This document shows, one piece after another, positions 1 through 7,437 of a DNA stretch of 64,000 bases (position 1 is the first letter of the stretch; the number at the start of each line of letters is the position of its first letter). The position numbers and the translations under genes are program-made. This DNA is from Parabacteroides hominis (lineage in GTDB: Bacteria > Bacteroidota > Bacteroidia > Bacteroidales > Tannerellaceae): positions 62,001 through 126,000 of the forward strand of contig NZ_JACOOJ010000005.1 in the NCBI RefSeq assembly GCF_014287585.1, given 5' to 3'. The notes beneath the pieces are model-generated. The model saw only the letters and a list, made by a program, of their open reading frames with translations. It searched no databases and was not told the DNA's origin.

Positions 1-70
1 AATTCCGAATCCCTTTAAGTTTGCTTTCCCCGTTATTCGTATTTTGTTTTGCAGTCGTCTTTTTAGCCAT
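1..70 (-). CDS. 5' end of a leftward gene, N-terminal 23 codons only
   Basis: An ATG on the minus strand opens a frame that stays open to the window edge and gives a basic, Lys- and Asn-rich start (MAKKTTAKQNTNN). No domain is visible in so few residues. In related Bacteroidales a DNA translocase of the FtsK/SpoIIIE family with a short basic N-terminus often lies next to the DUF5063 gene, so ftsK is a reasonable guess from context, but it is inference. The gene is divergent from the DUF5063 operon and shares its repeat-filled 320-bp upstream region. Confidence 0.5.
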   Translation of the reverse strand, partial: MAKKTTAKQNTNNGESKLKGIRN

Positions 71-196
71 TACACAATTAAATTTACAACTCGCAAATGT
101 ACATAGAAAATTTTAAGTTCCCTACGACATTCGCATTTTCCCCCGGCAACTGCATCCAATTCTTTCGAAGCTATCAGAAAAAAACAGTTTTTTCAC

Positions 197-305
197 CATT
201 TATTCTGTAATCACCGCTGGCGATTATAAAATCAGCGACGATGATTATATAATTACCGACGCTGATTACATAATCGCCGGCGGTGATTACAGAATAAATG
301 CTTAC
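197..305. repeat. Palindromic array of five 21-bp dyad units
   Basis: Bases 197-300 form one near-perfect 104-bp inverted repeat centred between 248 and 249, with only a few mismatches. The same stretch can be read as five tandem 21-bp units beginning at 201, 222, 243, 264 and 285, each holding ATT-n3/4-AAT(C) followed by a CG-rich stretch; a typical unit is GATTATATAATTACCGACG. As RNA it would make a very long hairpin. It lies upstream of both divergent genes. No function is known to me. Confidence 0.8.
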
Positions 306-346
306 TAAAGTCAGAATCCATATTAGCTTTACAAAGAAAAAATTGC

Positions 347-354
347 TACTTTTG
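347..354 (+). promoter_or_regulatory. -7 promoter box (TACTTTTG) of the DUF5063 operon
   Basis: TACTTTTG matches the Bacteroidetes -7 consensus TAnnTTTG and lies 38 bp before the DUF5063 start codon. I see no good TTTG -33 box at the usual 19-21 bp spacing. Confidence 0.55.
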
Positions 355-392
355 CAGATTATAAACGCAAGGTATCTACTAAGATAATCAGC

Positions 393-938
393 ATGGAAAA
401 AGAAAACAACCCGATATATGAACGCAACACGCTGGAATTTGTAACTGTTGCACTTGAATTTTGTACGTTTGTCGAGAACGCCGGCAATACCGGTCTTTTC
501 GACTTTTTGGACAAGGCAGTCAAGATCTTGCCGTTGCTGTATCTGAAAGCCACCCTTCTACCCGAAGCGGAAGAAGACGAAGATGCAGAACCGGAGTTGA
601 CTGTCACGGAAGACATGTACGAATCGGTCCGCAACCGGATCGCCGGGCTGCTCGGAGAGAAAGACTCCTACCTCGAAACATTCCATCCGGATATGCAATA
701 CAGCGACACGCCGATCGCCGCCTTTATCTCGGAGAATCTGGCCGATGTCTATCAGGATACGGGTAATTTCATCTCTCTGTTCCGCCAGGGCAATGAAGAA
801 GTTATGCTCGAAGCAATCGTTTTGTGTCGTAAAAACTTCCGCGAATTCTGGGGACAACAATTATTAAACGCATTAAAAGCACTCCACGCCGTGCGATACA
901 GCGAAGAAGAGCTTTTAGAAACCAACGAAGAAGAATGA
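393..938 (+). CDS. DUF5063 domain protein
   Basis: This 181-residue acidic cytosolic protein belongs to the Bacteroidetes family DUF5063 (recognised from the N-terminal pattern of hydrophobic helices, EFVTVALEFCTFVEN, and the acidic low-complexity stretch EAEEDEDAEPE near residue 60). It has no signal peptide and is predicted mostly helical. Function is unknown. It is the first gene of an operon: its TGA overlaps the ATG of the exonuclease gene by 4 bp (ATGA), and a methyltransferase follows. The tight, conserved linkage suggests a role with RNA or nucleic-acid processing, which is inference only. Confidence 0.85.
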   Translation: MEKENNPIYERNTLEFVTVALEFCTFVENAGNTGLFDFLDKAVKILPLLYLKATLLPEAEEDEDAEPELTVTEDMYESVRNRIAGLLGEKDSYLETFHPDMQYSDTPIAAFISENLADVYQDTGNFISLFRQGNEEVMLEAIVLCRKNFREFWGQQLLNALKALHAVRYSEEELLETNEEE

Positions 939-1516
939 CACAACAATATACACATTCAATAGCAAAAGAGGCTCTATCCGGGCTTCCCATAGAGGAATTT
1001 ACCGGACGGATCATCGTGATCGACACATTGAGGAATGCGGAGAAAGCGATCAGCTACCTCTCCGAATTCCAGTCTGTCGGGTTCGACACGGAAACGCGTC
1101 CGAGCTTCAAGAAAGGGCAACGTTACAAAATATCGCTTATGCAGATATCGACCGAAGAAGCCTGCTTCCTGTTCCGCCTGAACCGGATCGACATCCCGGA
1201 AGCATTGGAAGAGTTCCTGGCGAACGAAAAGGTGCTGAAGATCGGCCTTTCGCTACGCGATGATTTCGGGGCGATGCGGAAGCGCACGGACATACAGCCC
1301 GCCAACTTCCTGGACTTGCAGAATTATGTCGGGCAGTTCGGCATCGAAGACGCCAGCCTGCAAAAGATATACGCCATCCTCTTCAACAAGAAGATCTCGA
1401 AAGGGCAGCGTCTGAGCAACTGGGAAGCCGATGTCCTCAGCGAGGCACAGAAAAAATATGCAGCCCTCGACGCATGGGCGTGCCTGAAAATATACAATCA
1501 ATTGAAACAGATATAA
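935..1516 (+). CDS. 3'-5' exonuclease, DEDDy (RNase D-like) family
   Basis: A 193-residue single-domain exonuclease of the DnaQ/RNase D superfamily, cutting nucleotides from the 3' end with two metal ions. The expected acidic residues are visible: D51 and E53 in FDTETRP (ExoI), an Asp at 109/110 in GLSLRDD (ExoII), and Y175 with D179 in KYAALDAWA (ExoIII, DEDDy subtype). It lacks the HRDC domains of full RNase D, so substrate is not predictable. It overlaps the upstream DUF5063 gene by 4 bp and ends directly before the methyltransferase ATG, which implies translational coupling in one transcript. Confidence 0.92.
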   Translation: MTQQYTHSIAKEALSGLPIEEFTGRIIVIDTLRNAEKAISYLSEFQSVGFDTETRPSFKKGQRYKISLMQISTEEACFLFRLNRIDIPEALEEFLANEKVLKIGLSLRDDFGAMRKRTDIQPANFLDLQNYVGQFGIEDASLQKIYAILFNKKISKGQRLSNWEADVLSEAQKKYAALDAWACLKIYNQLKQI

Positions 1517-2701
1517 ATGAAGGAGTGTAAAGTATTTCTCAAACCTAAAAAAGAGGAATCGTTGCTGCGTTTCCATCCGTGGGTATTCTCCGGCGCCATC
1601 CAGACGATCGAAGGTGAACCGGAAGAAGGCGACTTGGTAGAAGTGTATGGTACGAACGGGCGTTTCTTAGGTATCGGACATTATCAGATAGGCAGTATCG
1701 CCGTACGCATCTTATCTTTCAAACCGGTCACGATAGATGCCGCTTTCTGGGAAGAACGCATCCGTATCGCTTACGCATTGCGCCAGGCACTGGAACTTGC
1801 CGGAGTGGAAAATAACAATACTTTCCGCCTGATACACGGCGAAGGCGATAATCTTCCGGGGCTGGTCATCGACATGTATGCCCACACCGCCGTCATGCAG
1901 GCGCATTCTGTCGGCATGCACTATGCCCGCCACCAGATTGCCGAGGCCCTGAAAGCCGTGTTGGGGGATTCTTTACAGAATATCTATTATAAATCGGAAG
2001 CGACTCTGCCCTATAAGGCCAACTTAGGCAGTGAAGACGGCTACCTCTACGGAGGCGAAGTGGAAGACATCGCATTGGAAAACGGCTTGAAATTCTGCGT
2101 CGACTGGCAGAAGGGACAAAAGACCGGTTTCTTTGTCGACCAGCGCGAAAACCGGTCGTTGCTGGAACGCTATGCCAAAGGGCGCTCCGTCCTGAACATG
2201 TTCTGCTACACTGGCGGATTCTCGTTCTACGCCATGCGCGGAGGCGCCAAGGTCGTCCACTCGGTCGACAGCTCAGCCAAAGCGATCTCGCTGACCAACA
2301 AGAACGTGGAACTGAACTTTCCGGGTGATCCGCGCCATGAGGCTTATGCGGAAGACGCTTTCAAGTATCTCGAAAAGATGGGAAGCAACTACGACCTCAT
2401 CATCCTGGACCCGCCCGCTTTCGCCAAACATAAAAACGTATTGCGCAACGCTTTGCAGGGTTACCGCAAACTGAATGCCATCGCTTTCGAAAAGATCAAG
2501 CCGGGAGGCATCCTGTTCACCTTCTCCTGTTCGCAGGTGGTAAGCAAGGAAAACTTCCGCCTGGCCGTATTCAGCGCCGCCGCCCAGTCCGGCCGGAGTG
2601 TCCGCATCCTGCACCAACTGACACAACCCGCCGATCATCCGGTAAATATCTATCATCCCGAAGGCGAATATCTGAAGGGGTTGGTATTATATGTAGAGTA
2701 A
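1517..2701 (+). CDS. rlmI: Class I SAM-dependent rRNA methyltransferase, RlmI family
   Basis: 394 residues with the RlmI/RlmCD-like layout: an N-terminal PUA RNA-binding domain (about 1-75, with HPWVFSGAI), a middle domain, and a C-terminal Rossmann methyltransferase domain. Motif I is seen as NMFCYTGGFS near residue 227, the catalytic/target motif as LDPPAFAKHK near 295, and a conserved Cys in FTFSCSQ near 335. E. coli RlmI makes m5C1962 in 23S rRNA; the same reaction is likely here but the exact target is inferred. It begins immediately after the exonuclease stop codon, as the last gene of the operon. Confidence 0.88.
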   Translation: MKECKVFLKPKKEESLLRFHPWVFSGAIQTIEGEPEEGDLVEVYGTNGRFLGIGHYQIGSIAVRILSFKPVTIDAAFWEERIRIAYALRQALELAGVENNNTFRLIHGEGDNLPGLVIDMYAHTAVMQAHSVGMHYARHQIAEALKAVLGDSLQNIYYKSEATLPYKANLGSEDGYLYGGEVEDIALENGLKFCVDWQKGQKTGFFVDQRENRSLLERYAKGRSVLNMFCYTGGFSFYAMRGGAKVVHSVDSSAKAISLTNKNVELNFPGDPRHEAYAEDAFKYLEKMGSNYDLIILDPPAFAKHKNVLRNALQGYRKLNAIAFEKIKPGGILFTFSCSQVVSKENFRLAVFSAAAQSGRSVRILHQLTQPADHPVNIYHPEGEYLKGLVLYVE

Positions 2702-2783
2702 GCGAATCAGCATCTTTAGCGATATTTAATAAAGGAAGGCGCAAAATATATACGGAAATATTTCTTTATTTCGTAATAGGTTG

Positions 2784-2791
2784 TACCTTTG
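2784..2791 (+). promoter_or_regulatory. -7 promoter box (TACCTTTG) of mdh
   Basis: TACCTTTG fits the TAnnTTTG consensus; a TTTC at 2761-2764 sits 19 bp upstream in the -33 position. The leader to the mdh ATG is about 50 nt. Confidence 0.6.
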
Positions 2792-2850
2792 TCTCGCTTT
2801 TAAGAGAGATGGAAATATTATTATAAGTAAAACATATAAAACTTATTATT

Positions 2851-3792
2851 ATGTCTAAAGTAACAGTTGTTGGCGCCGGTAATGTAGGTGCTACTTGCGC
2901 AAATGTTCTTGCCTTCAATGAAGTGGCAGACGAAGTTGTAATGCTTGACGTTAAGGAAGGTGTTTCCGAAGGTAAAGCAATGGATATGATGCAGACTGCT
3001 CAACTGCTCGGTTTCGATACTACAGTTACAGGTTGCACAAACGACTACGAAAAAACAGCTAACTCTGACGTTGTTGTCATCACTTCAGGTATTCCTCGTA
3101 AACCGGGTATGACTCGCGAAGAACTGATCGGTGTTAACGCTGGTATCGTAAAGAGCGTAGCTCAGAACATCCTGAAATATTCTCCGAACGCAATCCTGGT
3201 AGTAATCTCCAACCCGATGGATACAATGACTTACCTGTCATTGAAGTCTCTGGGTCTGCCGAAAAACCGTATCATCGGTATGGGCGGTGCTCTGGATAGC
3301 TCCCGTTTCAAATATTTCTTGTCTCAGGCTTTAGGTTGCAACGCAAACGAAGTCGAAGGCATGGTAATCGGCGGTCACGGTGACACGACTATGATTCCGT
3401 TGGCTCGTCTGGCTACTTACAAAGGTATTCCTGTAAGCAAGCTGTTGAGCGCTGAAAAATTGCAGGAAGTTGTCGCTTCCACTATGGTTGGCGGTGCTAC
3501 ACTGACTAAGCTGTTGGGAACTTCCGCATGGTATGCACCGGGTGCAGCAGGAGCTTATGTTGTCGAGTCTATCATCCACAACCAGAAGAAGATGATTCCT
3601 TGTTCTGTTTACCTGGAAGGTGAATACGGAGAATCTGATCTTTGCATCGGCGTTCCTGTTATCTTAGGTAAGAACGGTATCGAAAAGATCGTTGAACTGG
3701 AATTGACAGCCGAAGAAAAAGAACTCTTCGCCAAGAGCGCAGCAGCCGTTCACAAAACAAACGAAGCTTTGAAAGAAGTCGGCGCTCTCTAA
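2851..3792 (+). CDS. mdh: Malate dehydrogenase, NAD-dependent
   Basis: A 313-residue MDH of the LDH-like type, interconverting malate and oxaloacetate with NAD. The dinucleotide-binding motif GAGNVGA is at 8-14 with D33 as the ribose-binding acid. The malate-specific arginine is R83 (GIPRKPGMTREEL, with R89), R152 is the substrate Arg, and H176 in GGHGDT is the catalytic base. The length is normal. It is monocistronic, with its own promoter and a strong terminator. Its codon use is noticeably biased (CTG, GGT, CGT), as expected for a highly expressed gene. Confidence 0.96.
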   Translation: MSKVTVVGAGNVGATCANVLAFNEVADEVVMLDVKEGVSEGKAMDMMQTAQLLGFDTTVTGCTNDYEKTANSDVVVITSGIPRKPGMTREELIGVNAGIVKSVAQNILKYSPNAILVVISNPMDTMTYLSLKSLGLPKNRIIGMGGALDSSRFKYFLSQALGCNANEVEGMVIGGHGDTTMIPLARLATYKGIPVSKLLSAEKLQEVVASTMVGGATLTKLLGTSAWYAPGAAGAYVVESIIHNQKKMIPCSVYLEGEYGESDLCIGVPVILGKNGIEKIVELELTAEEKELFAKSAAAVHKTNEALKEVGAL

Positions 3793-3820
3793 TAATCGGA
3801 AAAAGGTTTGATAATTATAG

Positions 3821-3857
3821 AATGAGGATAATCCCGAAGGATTATCCTCATTTTTAT
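3821..3857 (+). terminator. Rho-independent terminator after mdh
   Basis: A perfect 14-bp stem (AATGAGGATAATCC with its complement) with a CGAA tetraloop is followed by TTTTTATC. It lies 28 bp after the mdh stop. Confidence 0.9.
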
Positions 3858-3973
3858 CTTATACACCTTCTCTACCGTACAAAAGAACGATTTAAACAAC
3901 CTCTAATTTATCCCCGATCAAGCCAGCAAATAACATATTATCCTCTAAATGATACGATTTTAAATATTAACAT

Positions 3974-3981
3974 TACATTTG
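3974..3981 (+). promoter_or_regulatory. -7 promoter box (TACATTTG) that fixes the start of the MNT-HEPN gene
   Basis: TACATTTG is an exact TAnnTTTG box. Its last three bases are the TTG that would start the longest possible ORF. Transcription should begin a few bases downstream, so that TTG cannot be translated and the ATG at 4003 is the start. Confidence 0.6.
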
Positions 3982-4002
3982 CACCTAATAGATAAGCAAA
4001 GC

Positions 4003-4893
4003 ATGAAAACATCCATCAACTACCTTCCCGAACAGAAACGGGATGACCTCAGAAGAATCGTAAAGTGCGTACTGGAAGTACTTCCTGATTGCGAGATGAT
4101 TATTCTCTACGGAAGTTATGCCCGTAACACATACGTTGATTATGATCAGCGCATCGAATATGGCGTACGTACCTGTTTCATGAGTGATTATGATATTCTG
4201 GTAGTGACCAAAACCCGTTTCCAAAGCCAAGTTATCAACAATATCTTGGACAAGGCCGCAAATAATTATTATAAAGGAAAGAACCGGTACGAATCGGCGA
4301 CCATCCAGTTCATAAATGAAAACATCGACGACCTGAACAAAGCCATCCTTAAAAACCGTTATTTCTATACGGACATCAAACGTGAAGGTGTCATGCTTTA
4401 CAATAGCGGGCGTTGCAAGTTGGCCCGCCGCCGCAAACTGAACTATCAGGAGATAAAAGAGCTGGCAGAAGAGTATTACAAAGAAAAGTTTGAAAAAGGT
4501 AATTTCTTTTTGGATGATGCTATAATAAATAAAGAAAGAGGGCGGTATAAAATGGCATCATTTTATCTGCATCAAGTTTGTGAGAATTACTATAATAGCA
4601 TAATCTTGACTTTCACACTGTATAGCCCCAAAGAGCACAGCCTGAAAAAGTTGTCAGCCAGAGCCAAAACATATTCCCTGGAATCATCCAAAGCCTTTCC
4701 CAGGGATACAGAAGAAGAAAAACGCCTTTTTGATTTGTTGCAGGATGCATACATTCAAGCTCGCTATTATAAACACTTCAACATCACCAGAGAAGATATT
4801 GAAGCGCTTATTCCCAAAGTTGAACTACTCCGGGATATCACGAGGCAATGTTGTGAAGAGAGAATTAAGACTTATGTAATACAGAAAAAATAA
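4003..4893 (+). CDS. MNT nucleotidyltransferase-HEPN fusion protein
   Basis: A 296-residue protein with an N-terminal polymerase-beta-like minimal nucleotidyltransferase domain (GSYAR at 37-41, SDYD at 61-64 as metal-binding Asp pair) and a C-terminal HEPN domain (about 150-285, with YLHQVCENYY and the ARYYKHF motif). MNT and HEPN often occur as a two-gene antitoxin/toxin pair in which MNT AMPylates HEPN; here both are on one chain, a form common in Bacteroidetes. The RxxxH-type HEPN motif is short, so RNase activity is uncertain. The ATG at 4003 is chosen because the longer TTG start lies in the promoter. It is a lone gene. Confidence 0.8.
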   Translation: MKTSINYLPEQKRDDLRRIVKCVLEVLPDCEMIILYGSYARNTYVDYDQRIEYGVRTCFMSDYDILVVTKTRFQSQVINNILDKAANNYYKGKNRYESATIQFINENIDDLNKAILKNRYFYTDIKREGVMLYNSGRCKLARRRKLNYQEIKELAEEYYKEKFEKGNFFLDDAIINKERGRYKMASFYLHQVCENYYNSIILTFTLYSPKEHSLKKLSARAKTYSLESSKAFPRDTEEEKRLFDLLQDAYIQARYYKHFNITREDIEALIPKVELLRDITRQCCEERIKTYVIQKK

Positions 4894-5242
4894 CTGTCTG
4901 TATACTTTGTTTCTTAGATTATCCTTTAAATATCCCTTGGTTGTTTTTATTTAATTAGGGTTCACACTGTCCGGGAAACTCTGTAGATCAGCATGTTGCT
5001 GTGAACCCTGTGAATGCAAGATAAAAAAAGGCGGGATTGACCGATAGGATTGGCTGATCGTAATCCGGTTTCACAGCCTTCACAACAAATCGCTGGCCAT
5101 TAGCCTTTTACCGCCGTGAACCCTGTTTTTCAGTTTTGTCATATAAGGGATCGGGATTGGTTCCTGTCCCATAAAATATAGGTTATAGGCTAAAAAATAC
5201 AGCCTTTAGCCTATCCGTGAAAAGCCTATAGGGTAGCAGGAA

Positions 5243-5280
5243 AAAGGTAGGCATCCATTCGGCAGCCGATGCCTACCTTT
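5243..5280. terminator. Strong hairpin, terminator-like
   Basis: AAAGGTAGGCATC pairs perfectly with GATGCCTACCTTT over 13 bp around a 12-nt loop. It is 350 bp from the nearest gene end and has only a short T stretch on either side, so it may be a repeat remnant rather than an active terminator. Confidence 0.4.
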
Positions 5281-5327
5281 CTGGAAAGCGACAGGCATCT
5301 ATAGGAACAACTTCACATACGAGGTTT

Positions 5328-5475
5328 GAGTCTGATAGACGCAGATTAAAATAAATAAACAGGATTTTTTGACGCGGATTGCGCGAATAACGCGGATGAA
5401 ACACCTGATACATATTTTCTTATCCGCGTTATTCGAGTCATCCGCGTCAAAATTATATTTGCGTCTATCAGACTC
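5328..5475. repeat. 148-bp inverted repeat (hairpin)
   Basis: The outer arms GAGTCTGATAGACGCA and TGCGTCTATCAGACTC (up to one base) are complementary, and the inner arms GACGCGGAT...AATAACGCGGAT and ATCCGCGTTATTCG...ATCCGCGTC pair as well, leaving a loop near 5400-5418. The repeated core CGCGGATT resembles the short hairpin at 36003-36071, so the two may belong to one interspersed repeat family. Confidence 0.8.
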
Positions 5476-5539
5476 ATATTTTGGCAGATTTGAACCAGAA
5501 ATGATGATTTACCGGTGTATAATATGGATGGCGTGCGTA

Positions 5540-5718
5540 GGCTCTCTTTTGCCGTCTGCTTCAGCAGACGGATAGATGATTGTTCCGGCTTTGCTGGTTC
5601 CTATGTGGGTTTTAACCCCTTTAAATATAATCCATAAGGGGGCTAAAGCCCACAAGGGAAGAGGCTTAGCCTCCAGACCTTTTAAACCGTCTGCTGAAGC
5701 AGACGGCAAAAGAGAGCC
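5540..5718. repeat. 179-bp multi-hairpin dispersed element, copy 1
   Basis: Two perfect 32-bp inverted arms (5540-5571 and 5687-5718; outer edge GGCTCTCTTTTGCC) enclose about 115 bp. Each arm itself contains the palindrome CCGTCTGCT-n2-AGCAGACGG. The interior folds into further hairpins: CCGG-CTTTG-CTGG, GTGGGTTTTAACCCC with GGGGCTAAAGCCCAC, and GAGGC-TTA-GCCTC. A second copy lies at 55555-55732. It encodes no protein. Confidence 0.85.
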
Positions 5719-5796
5719 TGCGGCATAAGGCGCAGCTTTGTCTGTTAGCTCACTGATAAATCATTATTTGTGGTTCAAATCTTCTTAGACAATAAC

Positions 5797-6537
5797 TTAC
5801 TTCAATTCCCGAATCTTGATATTACGGAACCAGATGGGATAGCCATGATCCTGCAAGCCGATATAACCTTCACGGGAAATACCTTCCTGGAAACCCTGGA
5901 AATCCTTGAACTTGCTGTTGGCAACCAACTCATCCCATTCTTTGCTCCATAAAGTATACTGAACGACCTTTTTACCGTTCTGGGTATGCGTCACTTTGCC
6001 ATCCTTCACTTTGATCACGATCGTGTTCCATTCGCCGGCAGGTTTCACCGTTTTCGGATCGGCAGGAAGCATATCATACAAAGAGCCGGCAAGGTGGTTC
6101 GCCAACTTGTTGTCGGTAGCATCCACATTATCCAAAACCTGCACTTCGGGAGCTGCATAATAGATCGGTTTGCCCGGAACTTCGCGTACATAATAGAAGA
6201 TACCTGAATTTCCCATTTTGCTGGTTTTCCAATCTACAGACAGTTCAAAGTTCTTGTACTTCTTTTCCTTATACAGGATATCGCCTCCTGCACCGTGTCC
6301 CGGTTTCTTGCCCGGAGCGGTAAAGACTTTCATCGCCTCGTCTTCGATTACCCAGTTCGGGGCCATCCCGGTATTGTTGCATTGTCTCCAACCGGTAAAA
6401 TCTTTCCCGTTAAACAGCAGGGTCCAGCCTTGTTTCTTTTCTTTTTCAGTCAACGTGTTATTCGCTTTTTGCGCAAAAGAAGGGACAGCAGCCATGACTG
6501 CCAAAAGGACCACAAACGATTTCAATAAGTTTTTCAT
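5797..6537 (-). CDS. Secreted DUF1080 protein (3-keto-disaccharide hydrolase-like domain)
   Basis: 246 residues with a Sec signal peptide (about 1-22, cleavage after SFA). The mature part is a single DUF1080 concanavalin-like beta-sandwich (LFNGKDFTGW at 41-50, GNSGIFYYVRE near 110, APEVQVLD, and the terminal YIGLQDHGYPIWFRNIKI). The family is related to laminarinase-type folds and several members act on sugars such as 3-keto-disaccharides; substrate here is unknown. It has its own promoter and lies downstream of the efflux/LpxA operon on the same strand, separated by a terminator. Confidence 0.88.
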   Translation of the reverse strand: MKNLLKSFVVLLAVMAAVPSFAQKANNTLTEKEKKQGWTLLFNGKDFTGWRQCNNTGMAPNWVIEDEAMKVFTAPGKKPGHGAGGDILYKEKKYKNFELSVDWKTSKMGNSGIFYYVREVPGKPIYYAAPEVQVLDNVDATDNKLANHLAGSLYDMLPADPKTVKPAGEWNTIVIKVKDGKVTHTQNGKKVVQYTLWSKEWDELVANSKFKDFQGFQEGISREGYIGLQDHGYPIWFRNIKIRELK

Positions 6538-6581
6538 GTTACATTCTTTTTAAATTAGACATTGAGAATATTAAAACGTAG

Positions 6582-6589
6582 CAAAGATA
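6582..6589 (-). promoter_or_regulatory. -7 promoter box (TATCTTTG) of the DUF1080 gene
   Basis: Read on the minus strand, TATCTTTG matches TAnnTTTG and is 45 bp before the ATG. It directly follows the T-tract of the upstream terminator. Confidence 0.6.
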
Positions 6590-6625
6590 AAAAAAAAGAG
6601 CTGTCCCGTTAAGAACAACTCTTTC
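6586..6625 (-). terminator. Terminator of the efflux/LpxA operon
   Basis: On the minus strand AAAGAGTTGT pairs with ACAGCTCTTT (one mismatch) around a 9-nt loop, followed by a run of about nine T. It lies 23 bp after the stop of the LpxA-family gene. Confidence 0.75.
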
Positions 6626-6647
6626 TTTTCTACCGGATAATCCTATT

Positions 6648-7415
6648 TTATTTGATGATCCCCAACTTCGAAGCATTGACAAAGTCGATGATATGCTGGA
6701 TTTCGTCACTCATCGGAACCTGGTTCTTAATCATCAGCAAGGCATCGAATATGCTGGTGTTACCTTGATAGATGATGCGGTAAGCATGGCTGATATGTTT
6801 TACGATCTTTTCGCTCATGCCTTCGTGCATCAGGATTACGGAATTTACCCCGTAATAGGTCGTAGGCTCCAATGCTGCAACAATATAAGGAGGTACATCC
6901 TTGCGGAAGCGGCAACCGGTCTGTGTCATCGACCAAGTTCCGACACGGCATCCCTGGCTTACCAGTACGTTGCCGCCGAAAATCACATAATCTTCAATCA
7001 TGCAGTTGCCGGATATCTTGCTCCCGTACCCGAACACGCTATGATTTCCGATATGCGTGTCGTGGGAAACATGTACGCCTTCATGCAGGAAATTACCATT
7101 GCCGATAACTGTCTTTCCATCAGGATTGGTCGCACGGTTAATCACCACGTTTTCACGGATCACATTGTCATCTCCGATTTCAACGACCGTATCGCCTCCT
7201 TTGTAGTTAAAATCCTGCGGTTCGGCAGCGATAACGGCGCCATTGAAGATGCGGTTTCTCTTTCCCATGCGGGTTCCGCTCATGATACTGGCATGAGGCA
7301 TGATCTCGCAGTCATCACCTATTTCTACATTCTTATCGATGTATGCAAACGGATGGACGGTTACGTTCGCTCCTAATTTCGCGCTTGCATCTACATAAGC
7401 TAACGGACTAATCAT
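6648..7415 (-). CDS. lpxA: LpxA-family acyl-ACP--UDP-GlcNAc O-acyltransferase, probable paralogue
   Basis: A 255-residue left-handed beta-helix acyltransferase with many hexapeptide repeats (IGDDCEIMPHASI, IGDDNVIREN, IGNGNFL) and a helical C-terminus. LpxA makes the first lipid A intermediate by acylating UDP-GlcNAc in the cytosol. By eye, the catalytic base of E. coli LpxA (H125) is kept as H118 in VSHD, with H115 before it, and DVPPY is present, but the positions of H144 and H160 appear as N137 and S153. It is the fourth gene of the RND efflux operon, 22 bp after the channel gene, not in an lpx cluster. It may be a second LpxA with altered substrate or lower activity; that is inference. 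Confidence 0.75.
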   Translation of the reverse strand: MISPLAYVDASAKLGANVTVHPFAYIDKNVEIGDDCEIMPHASIMSGTRMGKRNRIFNGAVIAAEPQDFNYKGGDTVVEIGDDNVIRENVVINRATNPDGKTVIGNGNFLHEGVHVSHDTHIGNHSVFGYGSKISGNCMIEDYVIFGGNVLVSQGCRVGTWSMTQTGCRFRKDVPPYIVAALEPTTYYGVNSVILMHEGMSEKIVKHISHAYRIIYQGNTSIFDALLMIKNQVPMSDEIQHIIDFVNASKLGIIK

Positions 7416-7437
7416 AATAATTCAAATTTAAAAGTTT

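Larger units (their letters stand above)
71..392. other. Divergent intergenic region with a large palindrome
   Basis: This 322-bp gap separates two divergent genes. Its central third is the palindromic 21-bp array described separately, and its right end carries the promoter of the DUF5063 operon. I see no small ORF. Confidence 0.7.
4894..5796. other. Gene-free region of stacked repeats
   Basis: This 900-bp gap has no credible ORF. From left to right it holds several copies of GTGAACCCTG (near 4960-5125), a hairpin at 5243-5280, a 148-bp hairpin at 5328-5475 and a 179-bp multi-hairpin element at 5540-5718. The right end is 3' flank of the DUF1080 gene. Confidence 0.75.

Noticed and set aside
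5340..5720. Possible insertion sequence suggested by inverted repeats
   Set aside because: No transposase ORF, no clear target duplication, and internal stems; the repeats are better described as non-coding dispersed elements.
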